From NCBI GenBank assembly GCA_034522055.1, contig JAXHLS010000004.1, forward strand, positions 1-62,185: a stretch of 62,185 bases of DNA. The letters run 5' to 3'. The notes below the pieces were generated by a model. The model had not been told where the DNA came from, made no database searches, and saw nothing but the letters and a program-made list of their open reading frames with translations. The position numbers were made by a program, and so were the translations under genes. The number at the start of each line of letters is the position of its first letter. Position 1 is the first letter of the stretch. Shown piece after piece: positions 1 through 9,271 of the stretch. Origin of the DNA: Gammaproteobacteria bacterium. GTDB taxonomy: Bacteria; Pseudomonadota; Gammaproteobacteria; JAABTG01.

Positions 1-21
1 CGTCGTCCGGGGCCAATATTC

Positions 22-50
22 TGAGGGCGATGGTAAGGGAATCGCCCTCA
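22..50. other. perfect 10-bp stem-loop upstream of PFOR gene
   Basis: A 10-bp perfect stem (TGAGGGCGAT pairing with ATCGCCCTCA) closes a 9-base loop. No T-tract follows, so it is not a classical terminator. It may be the 3' end of an upstream transcript or a regulatory hairpin. The rest of 1-244 shows no gene; a GGGAGG Shine-Dalgarno lies just before the ATG at 245. Confidence 0.4.
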
Positions 51-244
51 CCCGGCCACCGGCCCGTCCTGTCGCTATGCCCGTCCCGGGTATCGGCCTC
101 GCCGACCAGCACGAATCGTTGATCCGCGTCACGTCCGCCAACATGGGCGGTGGAGGTTTAAGGAGATTGGAATATACTGAAATTCCACATTGTAGTATGT
201 GAAGACCTGCCCATGTCCCACACGGGCGCCTGCCGGGAGGTCCC

Positions 245-3200
245 ATGTCCGAGTCCCGCACCCTGATCATCGATGGCAACGAGGCCGCCGCCCGTATCGC
301 CTACCTCGCCAGCGAGGTGGTGGCCATCTACCCCATCACCCCCGCTTCGCCCATGGGGGAACTGGCGGATCAGTGGGCCGCCGAGGGCCGGCTCAACCTG
401 TGGGGACGGGTGCCGCGGGTGGTGGAGATGCAGAGCGAGGGCGGTGCCGCGGGCGCGGTCCACGGGGCCCTTCAGGCCGGAGCGTTGACCACCACCTTCA
501 CGGCCTCCCAGGGCCTGTTGCTGATGATCCCCGATATGTACCGCATAGCCGGCGAACTCACGCCCGCGGTATTCCACGTGGCGGCCCGCAGCCTGGCGGC
601 CCAAGCCCTGTCCATCTTCGGGGACCACAGCGACGTCATGGCGGCGCGCGCCACGGGCTTCTCCATGCTGAGTTCGGGCTCGGTGCAGGAGGCCATGGAC
701 CTGGCCCTCGTCGCCCACGCCGCCACCCTGGCGGCACGCATCCCGGTGGTCCATTTCTTCGATGGCTTCCGCACCTCCCATGAACAGAACACCGTACATG
801 CCATTCCCCTGGGGGTGGTGCGCAGCCTGCTGGACGAGGAGCAGGTGCGGGCCCACCGCCGGCGCGCCCTGTCCCCGGACCATCCGGTGATCCGCGGCAC
901 CGCCCAGAACCCGGACGTCTATTTCCAGGCCCGGGAGACGGTGAACCCCTACTACGAGCGCTTCCCCGGAGTGGTGCAGCACACCATGGACCGGCTCCAA
1001 GCGCTGACCGGCCGCGCCTACCGGCTGTTCGACTATCGTGGCGCACCCGACGCCGAGCGGGTGCTGGTGGTCATGGGCTCGGGGGCCGAGGCGGCCGAGG
1101 AGGCCGTGCGCTGGCTGGCGGCCCGCGGAGAGTGGGTGGGGGTGGTGAAGGTGCGCCTCTATCGGCCCTTCGCCGCAGACCACCTCATCGCCGCCCTGCC
1201 GCCCACCGTGCGGCGCATCGCGGTGCTGGATCGCAGCAAGGAGCCCGGCGCCGGCGGCGAGCCCCTGTACAAAGATGTGGTGACCGCCGTGGCCCAGTAT
1301 GTGGCCGCCGGCGGCAGCCGTTTCGCCGCCATGCCGCGCATCGTGGGCGGGCGTTACGGCCTCTCCTCCAAGGAGTTCACCCCGGCCATGGTCAAGGCGG
1401 TGCTGGACGACCTGGCGGCCCCGCAACCCCGCAACGATTTCACCGTCGGGATCCATGACGACGTGGGCCACCACAGCCTGTCCTGGGACCCGGAATTCGT
1501 AACCGACGCCCACGATGGTCAGGTGCAGGCGGTGTTCTATGGTCTCGGCAGCGATGGCACCGTGAGCGCCAACAAGAACACCATCAAGATCATCGGCGAG
1601 GACACGGCCCACCACGGTCAGGGTTACTTCGTCTACGACTCCAAGAAATCCGGCGCCGTCACCGTCTCTCACCTGCGTTTCGGCCCCCGGCCCATCGCCT
1701 CGCCCTATCTCATCGGCGACGGCCAGGCGGACTTCGTGGCCTGCCACCAGCCGGTGCTGCTGGAGCGCCTGGATGTGCTGGCCAAGGCGGCGCCCGGGGC
1801 GGTGTTCCTGCTGAACAGCCCCGTGCCGCCGGAGCAGGCATGGGACGGCCTGCCGCGGGGCATGCAGGAGCGCATGATTCGCCTCGGTGTCCGCTTCCAT
1901 GTCATCGACGCCTATGGCACGGCCCAGGCGGCGGGCCTGGGGCGGCGCATCAACACGGTGATGCAGGCCTGCTTCTTCGCCCTCGCCGGGGTGTTGCCCC
2001 GAGACGAGGCCGTGGCGCGCATCAAGGCGGCGGTGCAGAAGAGCTACGGCGCCCGGGGCGAGGCCTTGGTGGACGCCAACTTCGCGGCCATCGATGGCGC
2101 CCTGGCCGGGCTTCACCAGGTCCCCCTGCCGGCGGCGGCCACCGGCCCGGAGCGGCTGTCCGGGCCCATCCCCGCCGCTGCCCCGGACTTCGTGCGCGAC
2201 GTCATCGGCCCCATCATCGCCGGGCGTGGCGACGACCTGCCCGTCAGCCGCCTGCCGGTGGACGGCACCTGGCCCACCGGCACCGCGGCCTGGGAGAAGC
2301 GCAACCTGGCGCCGGAGATCCCGGTGTGGGACGCGGATCTGTGCACCCACTGTGGCAAGTGCCCCCTGGTGTGTCCCCACGCCGCCATCCGCAGCAAGGT
2401 GTTCCCCGCCGCGGCGGCGGCCGGCGCACCGGCGACCTTCAAGCACGTACCGGTGAAGGGTAAGGATTTCCCTGCGGACATGGATATCAGCTACCAGGTG
2501 GCCCCCGAGGACTGCACCGGCTGCGGCCTGTGCGTGGAGGTGTGCCCCATCAGCTCCAAGGAAAAAGCGGAACACAAGGCGCTGAACATGGCGCCCCAGC
2601 CGCCCCTGCGCGCCGCCGAGGCCGCCAACTGGGCCTTCTTCCTCGGCTTGCCGGAGTACGATCGTCGCGCCATCAAGTGGGCCACCATCAAGGGCTGCCA
2701 GCTGGCCCGGCCCCTGTTCGAGTTCTCCGGCGCCTGCATCGGCTGCGGCGAGACCCCCTACCTCAAGCTGGCCACCCAGCTCTTCGGCGACCGCATGCTG
2801 GTGGCCAACGCCACCGGCTGTTCCTCCATCTACGGCGGCAACCTGCCCACCACGCCGTGGACCGTCGATGGGGCCGGGCGCGGGCCCGCGTGGTCCAACT
2901 CCCTGTTCGAGGACAATGCCGAGTTCGGCTTCGGCTTCCGGCTGGCGGTGGACAGTCTCGCGGCCCGCGCCCGTGGCTTGGTGGAGGGCTTGGCCAATCG
3001 CCTGCCTGCCGGTCTGGCGGCGGCGGTGCTGGAGGCGACCCAGGGCGACGAGGCGGGTATCCAGGATCAGCGGCAGCGGGTGGCGGGGCTGCGCCGGGCC
3101 CTGGCCGACGTGGACGGCCCCGAGGCCCGGGAGCTGGAGCAGCTGGCCGACTACCTGGTGAAGAAGAGCGTGTGGATCGTGGGCGGCGACGGCTGGGCCT

Positions 3201-3841
3201 ACGACATCGGTTTCGGTGGCCTCGACCATGTGCTGGCCCAGGACGACGACGTCAACGTGCTGGTGCTGGACACCGAGGTCTATTCCAACACCGGCGGCCA
3301 GATGTCCAAGGCCACCCCGAAGGGCGCCGTGGCCAGGTTCGCCGCCGCGGGCAAGCCGGGGGCCAAGAAGGATCTGGCCCTCATGGCCATGGCCTACGGC
3401 CACGTCTACGTGGCCACCGTGGCCCTGGGGGGCCGGGACGTGCAGACGGTGCGCGCCTTCCTGGAGGCCGAGTCCTATCCGGGACCTTCCCTCATCCTGG
3501 CCTACAGCCCCTGCCTGGCCCACGGCATCGACCTCGGCCGCACCCTGGAGCGCCAGGACCTGGCGGTGCGCAGCGGCCACTGGCCCCTGCTGCGCTTCGA
3601 TCCGCGCCGCGCCCAGGCCGGCGGCAACCCGCTGCAGTTGGACTCCAAGGCGCCGGAATTGCCCTACGAGGCCTTCACCGCGACGGAGAACCGCTTCAGG
3701 ACGCCCCCCGGCCAGTCCGCCGCCGCTGCGGCGCGCCTGGCCCGGGAGGCTCAGCAGGTCGTCCTCGACCGTTATCGCCGCTACCGGCAGTTCGCCACGG
3801 CCCTGGGCCGGGGGCCGGACGAGGACGGTGACGCCCCGTGA
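245..3841 (+). CDS. nifJ: pyruvate:ferredoxin (flavodoxin) oxidoreductase, single-chain
   Basis: At 1198 aa this is the usual length of single-chain PFOR, which oxidises pyruvate with CoA to acetyl-CoA, CO2 and reduced ferredoxin or flavodoxin in the cytoplasm. The N-terminal pyrimidine-binding domain starts with YPITPASPMGE. Two [4Fe-4S] motifs follow near residues 700-765 (CTHCGKCPLVCP and CTGCGLCVEVCP). The C-terminal thiamine-diphosphate domain has GCIGCGETPY, NATGCSSIYG and DTEVYSNTGGQMS. GGGAGG lies 4 bases before the ATG. It is transcribed alone and converges on the outer-membrane gene at 3937. The reduced ferredoxin could feed the complex encoded from 9272 (inference). A 2-oxoacid specificity other than pyruvate cannot be excluded. 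Confidence 0.96.
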   Translation: MSESRTLIIDGNEAAARIAYLASEVVAIYPITPASPMGELADQWAAEGRLNLWGRVPRVVEMQSEGGAAGAVHGALQAGALTTTFTASQGLLLMIPDMYRIAGELTPAVFHVAARSLAAQALSIFGDHSDVMAARATGFSMLSSGSVQEAMDLALVAHAATLAARIPVVHFFDGFRTSHEQNTVHAIPLGVVRSLLDEEQVRAHRRRALSPDHPVIRGTAQNPDVYFQARETVNPYYERFPGVVQHTMDRLQALTGRAYRLFDYRGAPDAERVLVVMGSGAEAAEEAVRWLAARGEWVGVVKVRLYRPFAADHLIAALPPTVRRIAVLDRSKEPGAGGEPLYKDVVTAVAQYVAAGGSRFAAMPRIVGGRYGLSSKEFTPAMVKAVLDDLAAPQPRNDFTVGIHDDVGHHSLSWDPEFVTDAHDGQVQAVFYGLGSDGTVSANKNTIKIIGEDTAHHGQGYFVYDSKKSGAVTVSHLRFGPRPIASPYLIGDGQADFVACHQPVLLERLDVLAKAAPGAVFLLNSPVPPEQAWDGLPRGMQERMIRLGVRFHVIDAYGTAQAAGLGRRINTVMQACFFALAGVLPRDEAVARIKAAVQKSYGARGEALVDANFAAIDGALAGLHQVPLPAAATGPERLSGPIPAAAPDFVRDVIGPIIAGRGDDLPVSRLPVDGTWPTGTAAWEKRNLAPEIPVWDADLCTHCGKCPLVCPHAAIRSKVFPAAAAAGAPATFKHVPVKGKDFPADMDISYQVAPEDCTGCGLCVEVCPISSKEKAEHKALNMAPQPPLRAAEAANWAFFLGLPEYDRRAIKWATIKGCQLARPLFEFSGACIGCGETPYLKLATQLFGDRMLVANATGCSSIYGGNLPTTPWTVDGAGRGPAWSNSLFEDNAEFGFGFRLAVDSLAARARGLVEGLANRLPAGLAAAVLEATQGDEAGIQDQRQRVAGLRRALADVDGPEARELEQLADYLVKKSVWIVGGDGWAYDIGFGGLDHVLAQDDDVNVLVLDTEVYSNTGGQMSKATPKGAVARFAAAGKPGAKKDLALMAMAYGHVYVATVALGGRDVQTVRAFLEAESYPGPSLILAYSPCLAHGIDLGRTLERQDLAVRSGHWPLLRFDPRRAQAGGNPLQLDSKAPELPYEAFTATENRFRTPPGQSAAAAARLAREAQQVVLDRYRRYRQFATALGRGPDEDGDAP

Positions 3842-3936
3842 GTGGGAATCCAGGCCGGGTCTGCATCACCCTGCCCAGGCGGGTCGCGGGGGCGGCGAAA
3901 TCAGGAGCCGCCGCGGCCTCTGATGGCCGCCCCCGG

Positions 3937-5202
3937 TCAGAAGAAGTAACGCAGCCGCAGCTCGGCGCGCCAGTCGTTCTGGCGCTCGCCGAACTCGCTG
4001 TCGCGGCCGCCGGCCAGCAGGCCGATGCGCCCCCGCAGTTCCACGTTCTCGAGTCCCGCGTACACCACCTCGGGGATGACGGAGGCGCTGGCGTCGTGCA
4101 GGTTGACGATGGCGGTGAGGCCGGCGTTCCAGTACAGGGCGTCGAAGGGTTCCTTCTGGGATACCTTCAGATACACATAGTCCCGCATGGCCTGGGGCCG
4201 GCCGTAGCCGGCCTCGAGGGCCCCGCGGGCGGCGGGGCGCAGGGCCGGGTCGTCGCTGGCGGAGCGCGCGAGGGCGTAGAAGCGGCGCATCTCCTGCGAT
4301 GAGTAACCGGCCCCGTTGTGATAGTACTCCGCGATCCACGTGGTCTCGGTGGCGGTCAGGTAGCGCAGGCCCAGCAGCCAGTCCGCTCCCTCGGCCTCTC
4401 GCGGCCGCAGGCGGTTGGCCGGGTCCAGCACCGGGCGCCGGCGCTCGTGCTGCCACGCCACTTCGCCGTGGATGGCGAAGTGAGGGGCGAGGTTGCGGGA
4501 GAAGTCGAGGCCGACGGCATCGGGGCGGCTGTCGCCCGTGCGCACCATCAGGTCGATATCGGTGTCGCGGTAGAGCAGGTACAGGCGCGCCGCCAGGTTG
4601 GTGTCGTCGGTGGCGCCGAAGTCGTCGTTGAGGGTGCCACGCACCGGCAGGGCGAGGGCGGTGAGGGACAGGGTCTGCAGCGGGCCGCCGGCGCTCCTCA
4701 CGTACTCCACCGCGGCCACCTTGAAGCCCTCCCGGGCGAGGTCGGGATCGGTGGCGTCCTTGGCGCGCTCCACGAAACCCACGGTGGTGAAGGCATAGCC
4801 CTTGCCCCAGCGCAGGGCCCGCTTGCCGAGGCTCAGGGTCCAGCGGGGGGCGGGCCGGCCCTCCACGTAGCCCTCGTAGAAGGCGGCGTCATCGGTGCTG
4901 CCCGCCACGTCGTCCAGGGCCTCGGCGTGGAACAGGCCCTTGAAGGTGAGGCCCTGGAGCCGGTAGAGGCCGGAGACCTCCAATACGCCGCGGTAACGCC
5001 GGCCGGCGGCGGGGGCGCCGGCGGGAAAGCGCAGGGCGGAGAGGGCCGCCCCGTCGTCCAGCTCGATGTGTTCGGCACTGCCCTGGAAATAGCCGCCCAC
5101 CTCGTAGGGTTGCTTCTGGTAGCGCCCCATGTCGAAGCTGAAGTCGGCGGCCGGCGCCGCCGCGGCGGCGGCGATGCAGGACGCCAGCGCGAACCCCTTC
5201 AT
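3937..5202 (-). CDS. outer-membrane beta-barrel protein with signal peptide
   Basis: This 421-aa protein begins MKGFALASCIAAAAAAPAADF, a clear Sec signal peptide, and ends with the aromatic LRYFF typical of outer-membrane barrels. The body is a series of amphipathic strands with many W, Y and charged residues, as in porins and DUF1302-like or alginate-export-like barrels. The ATG at 5202 overlaps the preceding stop by one base (TGATG), so it is translationally coupled. It is the last gene of an ATPase-permease-LolA-like-barrel operon and is probably the outer-membrane partner or acceptor of that system. The exact family is not recognised. Confidence 0.8.
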   Translation of the reverse strand: MKGFALASCIAAAAAAPAADFSFDMGRYQKQPYEVGGYFQGSAEHIELDDGAALSALRFPAGAPAAGRRYRGVLEVSGLYRLQGLTFKGLFHAEALDDVAGSTDDAAFYEGYVEGRPAPRWTLSLGKRALRWGKGYAFTTVGFVERAKDATDPDLAREGFKVAAVEYVRSAGGPLQTLSLTALALPVRGTLNDDFGATDDTNLAARLYLLYRDTDIDLMVRTGDSRPDAVGLDFSRNLAPHFAIHGEVAWQHERRRPVLDPANRLRPREAEGADWLLGLRYLTATETTWIAEYYHNGAGYSSQEMRRFYALARSASDDPALRPAARGALEAGYGRPQAMRDYVYLKVSQKEPFDALYWNAGLTAIVNLHDASASVIPEVVYAGLENVELRGRIGLLAGGRDSEFGERQNDWRAELRLRYFF

Positions 5203-5948
5203 CAGCGCAACTCGCCCACCCTCGGCATGTAATCCAGGGTGAACACCTCGTCGGCCAGCTCCCGGGGGCGGATGCCGTCGAACAGCATCACCGACTGGTA
5301 GCCCCGGTAGAGGGGGCTGTCGGTGACGAGGCGGGCGGGACGCACGATGCCGTGGCCGAAGTCCTTGATGTCCCCATAGCGCAGGGTCTTGATGAGCAGG
5401 CCGCTGGCGGCGTAGGCCTCGATGGTGACGGGCACTCCCGTGGCCTTGTCCACCCACATCTTGAGGCGGTCGTAGGCCACCGCCGGACCGCGCGCCTCAA
5501 GGTCGAGCAGGTAGTGGGTGTCGTCCTCGCCGGCGGGCGCGGCGGTGTATTCGGTGCCGAACTCCAGGCGCATGATGTCGGAGTTGTTGAACACCCCGCC
5601 CACCACCGATTGCAGGCTGGTGATGCGGATGGGCTTGCCGACGTTGGGGATGTACAGCCACAGGTTGTCGCCGAGGCGCAGGGTGGTGCGCCCATGCTCG
5701 CTGGGCGGGTCCAGGAACAGGGCCACCATCTTGTCCGTGCCCTTCTTGACGGTGTAGAGGACGAACTCCTTGCGGTCGCCGTCGGGCTCGATGTTGATGA
5801 GCTTGCGGTACATCTCGTAGGCCGCCGGCGCCATGCGTTCATCCACGCCCGCCAGCACGGCGGTGGCGTCGTAGGCCAGGGCCGCCGGGGCCAGGCCGAC
5901 GGCCAGCAGCCACAAAAGGGTCGCACGCAACATGGTCTCGTTCCTCAT
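5202..5948 (-). CDS. outer membrane lipoprotein-sorting (LolA-like) protein
   Basis: This 248-aa protein has a signal peptide (LLWLLAVGLAPAALA) and then a LolA/LppX-like beta fold of the COG2834 type, recognised from segments such as MVALFLDPPSEHGRTTLR, LWLYIPNVGKPIRI and KMWVDKATGVPVTIE. Members of this group sit in the periplasm and carry lipid-like cargo. The start at 5948 overlaps the permease stop (ATGA). A second ATG at 5933 would also keep the signal peptide. With the ABC genes upstream and the barrel downstream it forms a Lol-like envelope export route whose cargo is unknown. Confidence 0.82.
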   Translation of the reverse strand: MRNETMLRATLLWLLAVGLAPAALAYDATAVLAGVDERMAPAAYEMYRKLINIEPDGDRKEFVLYTVKKGTDKMVALFLDPPSEHGRTTLRLGDNLWLYIPNVGKPIRITSLQSVVGGVFNNSDIMRLEFGTEYTAAPAGEDDTHYLLDLEARGPAVAYDRLKMWVDKATGVPVTIEAYAASGLLIKTLRYGDIKDFGHGIVRPARLVTDSPLYRGYQSVMLFDGIRPRELADEVFTLDYMPRVGELR

Positions 5949-7189
5949 ACGTGGCGCAGGGCGGTGATGGGGTTCATGCGCGCCGCCTTCCACGCCGGCT
6001 GCAGGCTGGCCAGCCCCGCCGTCACCACCACCATGAGGCCGATCCACAGCACCTCCGTCGCCGCCAGGACCGGCGCCAGGACGATGTGCTGGCGGCCGAA
6101 GGCGAAGGCCACCGGCCACAGGTTGAGGGCCTGGACCAGCAGCACGCTGACGGCGGCGCCGATGACGGTGCCCATCAGCCCCAGGAGCAGGCCTTCGGCC
6201 ACGAACAGGGCGAGGATACGATGGGGCGGCGTGCCGATGGCGGCCACGGTGCCGATCTCGCGGATGCGCTCGTACACCGCCATCACCATCACGTTCATGA
6301 TGGCGATGAGCACGATGCCCACCAGCATGATGCGGATGAAGAAATCCAGCAGGTCGATCATGCGCGCGATGTTGGCGAAGGGTGACAGCTGGTGCCAGCC
6401 ATGAACCTCGAACTGGGGCTGGCCGCGGGGATTCACCAGGGTGTCCAGGCTATCCCGCAGCCGCGCCGCCACGGCGTCCACCTGGTCGATGTCCGCCAGC
6501 CGTACCGCCAGCTCGTTGACCTCGGGCTGCTCCAGGCGCAGCAGGGTGCGGGCATCGTCCATGTGCAGGTAGCCATCGCGCCCGCCGGGGCCGGTCACCG
6601 CCTCCAGCACCCCCTGCACCAGGAAGGTCTGGCCGTTCACCGAGCCGTCGGCATTGGTGGCCACCAGCACCACGGTGTCGCCCGGGGCGATCTTCATTCC
6701 CTTGGCCAGCAACTCCGGCAGCAGCAACGCTCCCGGGGCCACCAGGCCATCCTCCAGGCGGCCGGCCACCAGGCGCTCGGCCAGGGCGGGCATGGCGGCC
6801 GTCTCCCGCTCGGGCAGGATGCCGTTCAGGCGTATGCTCGTGGTCTCGGTGAAGTTGCTCAGCATGGCGCCGAAGCGGAGCCGTGGCGCCGTGGCCACCA
6901 CCTCGGGCATGGCGTCCAGGGCCTCCTCGATCTTCTTCAGGGCCTGGGGTTTGATGTTGAGGGTGAGGGGCAGATTCTCCAGGGACGCCACGTAGCCCTT
7001 GCGGTGGACCTGCAGGTGGCCAAGCATGGCATCGGTGATCTGGCCCACCATGAGGGTCTTGAAGGAGCCGGAGACCGCCACGAACAGCAGCACCGCCACG
7101 ACGCCGAGGACGATGAGGCTGGAGGTGAGCAGGGTGCGGCGCCAGTAGCGCCACAGGTTGCGGGTGGCCAGGGCGAGAATACGGCTCAT
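5945..7189 (-). CDS. MacB/LolC-type ABC transporter permease
   Basis: This 414-aa permease has an N-terminal membrane segment (LLTSSLIVLGVVAVLLFVAV), a periplasmic MacB_PCD domain of roughly 230 residues, and three C-terminal membrane segments of the FtsX type ending in ALRHV. This topology is that of LolC/LolE/MacB permeases, which extract substrates from the outer leaflet of the inner membrane rather than move them through a pore. Its ATG overlaps the ATPase stop (ATGA), and its stop overlaps the LolA-like start. A longer in-frame opening upstream lies inside the ATPase gene and is rejected. Confidence 0.9.
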   Translation of the reverse strand: MSRILALATRNLWRYWRRTLLTSSLIVLGVVAVLLFVAVSGSFKTLMVGQITDAMLGHLQVHRKGYVASLENLPLTLNIKPQALKKIEEALDAMPEVVATAPRLRFGAMLSNFTETTSIRLNGILPERETAAMPALAERLVAGRLEDGLVAPGALLLPELLAKGMKIAPGDTVVLVATNADGSVNGQTFLVQGVLEAVTGPGGRDGYLHMDDARTLLRLEQPEVNELAVRLADIDQVDAVAARLRDSLDTLVNPRGQPQFEVHGWHQLSPFANIARMIDLLDFFIRIMLVGIVLIAIMNVMVMAVYERIREIGTVAAIGTPPHRILALFVAEGLLLGLMGTVIGAAVSVLLVQALNLWPVAFAFGRQHIVLAPVLAATEVLWIGLMVVVTAGLASLQPAWKAARMNPITALRHV

Positions 7190-7878
7190 GATCCTGCCCC
7201 GTGGTGGTCGGCCAGGCGCCCGTCCTCGAGGGTGAAGACCGTCTCGGCCTCGCCCACGATCTTGGTGTCGTGAGTGGAGAAGATGAAGGTGGTGTCCAGC
7301 TCGTCGCGCATCCGTTTCATGAGTTCGAGAATGCGATAGGCGGTGGCGTGATCCAGGTTGGCGGTGGGCTCGTCCGCCAGCACCAGCCTGGGCTCGGTGG
7401 CCAGGGCCCGGGCCACCGCCACCCGCTGCTTCTGGCCTCCGGAGAGTTGATCGGGGCGCTTGTGGCCCTGATCCGCCATGCCCACCGCCTCCAGCAGTTC
7501 GGCCACGCGGGTGTGGCGCCGGGTCGCCGGCCAGTCCAGCACCATCTGCAGCGGATAGGCGATATTCTCGGCGGCGGACAGCACCGGGATCAGATTGAAG
7601 TCCTGGAACACGAAGCCGAGATGGCGGCCGCGAAAGTCGGCGGCGGCGCGCCGGCCGAGGCCGGCCACATCCGTATCCAGCACCGTCAGGCGGCCGCCGC
7701 TGGGCTTGTCCAGGCAACCGATGAGGTTAAGCAGGGTACTCTTGCCGCTGCCGGAGGGCCCCACGAAGGCCACGAAGGCCCCGGCCGCGATGGTGAACCC
7801 TACGCCCCGCAGGGCGGGCACGTCCACATCCCCGACCCGATAGGTCTTGGTGAGGTCGTGGGCGGAAACCAGATCCAT
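7186..7878 (-). CDS. LolD/MacB-type ABC transporter ATP-binding protein
   Basis: This 230-aa ATPase has Walker A GPSGSGKST, signature LSGGQKQRVAVARAL, Walker B LVLADEPTANLD and H-loop STHD, all intact. The closest groups are LolD and MacB. The start MDLVSAHDLTKTY at 7878 fits the family N-terminus; in-frame codons further upstream have no family resemblance. It is the first gene of the four-gene minus-strand operon. The promoter must lie in 7879-8164. Confidence 0.92.
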   Translation of the reverse strand: MDLVSAHDLTKTYRVGDVDVPALRGVGFTIAAGAFVAFVGPSGSGKSTLLNLIGCLDKPSGGRLTVLDTDVAGLGRRAAADFRGRHLGFVFQDFNLIPVLSAAENIAYPLQMVLDWPATRRHTRVAELLEAVGMADQGHKRPDQLSGGQKQRVAVARALATEPRLVLADEPTANLDHATAYRILELMKRMRDELDTTFIFSTHDTKIVGEAETVFTLEDGRLADHHGAGS

Positions 7879-8164
7879 GGCGTTACGGGTCTCGAAGGTT
7901 GCGTGCCCCAGTCCCGGAATTCTTCCCCGGCGGGCACGTATCCACTCCGGAGAAATCCTTAACCGACATCGCCGCGGTTCAATCCCGTGTGGGCGGATAC
8001 CCATGCCGGGCGGCTATTTACATTCCATCACCGCGACAGCCCCTCACCTCACGGTGGCCGAGGCATGAAAACACCGGCCTTGGCAGGTATGGCGCAGTTA
8101 TCCCGTAACGGAATTGCAGTATAGATCCACGACTCCGGGCAAAGTAGCGATATCTTGCTCTTGC
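7879..8164. other. intergenic region upstream of the Lol-like operon
   Basis: No gene was seen in this stretch. It must hold the promoter of the minus-strand ABC operon and ends at the left inverted repeat of the RAYT unit. No clear sigma-70 pair stands out. Confidence 0.5.
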
Positions 8165-8186
8165 ATTTGGGGTCAGAGTAAAAACT
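8165..8186 (+). repeat. left 22-bp inverted repeat of RAYT unit (REP-like)
   Basis: This is an exact 22-base reverse complement of 8944-8965, with core GGGGTCAGAGTAAAAA. It lies at the 3' side of the transposase gene and ends one base before the last codons. The GGGGTCAGA core recurs near 25918, 38800 and 40091. Confidence 0.9.
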
Positions 8187-8187
8187 A

Positions 8188-8883
8188 TTACCGACGCGCG
8201 CGCCTTGTCTTCGGCCCTCGCTTGAGGGGGATCATCCTCCGGCCGCTGAGCCGCTCAATTTCATCTCTGAACCTATCGTTCCCAAGGGCCATCCCGCTAT
8301 TCGTGGCGTCCCGGATCGCTTTAGTAACCGCCGGCTCCAACTCGCTGGGGAACAAACGCCGGTAGGTATCGGCCCGCTCCGCCACGGTTGTGCCGAGCGT
8401 CTGGTAGGCCGGGTGAGGCGTCCACAGCTTGGCCGGATGTCCAAGAGCGTTAGCACGATAGCTGGACCAGGAGTAATCCTCCGGAGTCGCCACCATTCCA
8501 GCACGTACCGGGTTTAACTCAATGTACCGCTGGCAGACCAGCAGATATGAATCGGTCTCAACGACGCATGACTTGTAGCGCCCCTCCCACAGCGTCCCCG
8601 TCCTTTGATTGGCGTGGTTGAAGTACCGTACGTATTGACGGCCGAGCGTCTGCATCAGGCGGGGCACTCCATCGGCGGACACGGGGGTCACCAGCAGGTG
8701 CACGTGGTTTGTCATGAAGACCCAGGCATGAATGGCCACGGTATTCTTTGCCGCATACTCCTCGAGCCAGCGTGCATAGGCGGCAACGTCTTTCTCCGAG
8801 GCGAAGCATGCCTGCCGGTTGTTGCCGCGCTGGATGATGTGAAGGGGAATGCCTGGAATACAAACCCTCGGTAACCTTGCCAT
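8188..8883 (-). CDS. REP-associated tyrosine transposase (RAYT, Y1/HUH type)
   Basis: This 231-aa protein begins MARLPRVCIPGIPLHIIQRG, the characteristic RAYT start. It contains the HUH metal-binding motif in FMTNHVHLLVTP and the catalytic-tyrosine region near LMQTLGRQYVRYFN, then GTLWEGRYKSC, RYIELNPVRAGMV and YSWSSYRANALG. RAYTs cut and join single-stranded DNA at REP sequences. The gene is bracketed by a perfect 22-bp inverted repeat (8165-8186 and 8944-8965), so this is a self-contained REP-RAYT unit. It looks intact. A C-terminal basic tail (KRGPKTRRARR) is present. Confidence 0.95.
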   Translation of the reverse strand: MARLPRVCIPGIPLHIIQRGNNRQACFASEKDVAAYARWLEEYAAKNTVAIHAWVFMTNHVHLLVTPVSADGVPRLMQTLGRQYVRYFNHANQRTGTLWEGRYKSCVVETDSYLLVCQRYIELNPVRAGMVATPEDYSWSSYRANALGHPAKLWTPHPAYQTLGTTVAERADTYRRLFPSELEPAVTKAIRDATNSGMALGNDRFRDEIERLSGRRMIPLKRGPKTRRARR

Positions 8884-8943
8884 CTCTCGTCCCTGAAAAT
8901 TTGCGTGCCCCTTCTGTTTATCAGGACTCTCAGTGCGCCGGCA

Positions 8944-8965
8944 AGTTTTTACTCTGACCCCAAAT
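8944..8965 (-). repeat. right 22-bp inverted repeat of RAYT unit
   Basis: Exact reverse complement of 8165-8186. It lies about 60 bases upstream of the transposase start and may double as the transposase binding site. Confidence 0.9.
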
Positions 8966-9271
8966 ATGCTGAATAGGCGGCTGCCCCAGGAGGGTGCCTG
9001 GCTTCGGCCGGGCAGGGCCTTTTTGGGGCAACGCCGCCGGCCGCTCCTGCGGCGCTGGCGGGCCCTGCGGTCGATCATGTGCTGGTGCGATTATTGCTTC
9101 CAGGATGTTCAGCTCCCCCTTCGAGGGCGAATCGTGGCGCTGGATGACTCACGCCTGTAGACAATGGGATTGGTGCCGAAAACAGCTTCATGACCGGTAG
9201 ATAATGGAATACAAATATGCTTATGATCCTCACTCTCCCAAGGGCCCATCCTGGTCGTCCGCAAGGATCCT
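8966..9271. other. intergenic region before the MBX-like operon
   Basis: No gene was seen. The region should carry the promoter of the long operon starting at 9272. The part near 9180-9240 is AT-richer, but no clear promoter elements were assigned. Confidence 0.4.

Noticed and set aside
158-3580. 1140-codon open frame opposite nifJ, and similar long antisense frames (for example 19411-21249 and 47765-49906)
   Set aside because: They mirror GC-rich coding genes, have low-complexity H/G/R/P-rich translations and no recognisable domains. The sense frames carry full motif sets.
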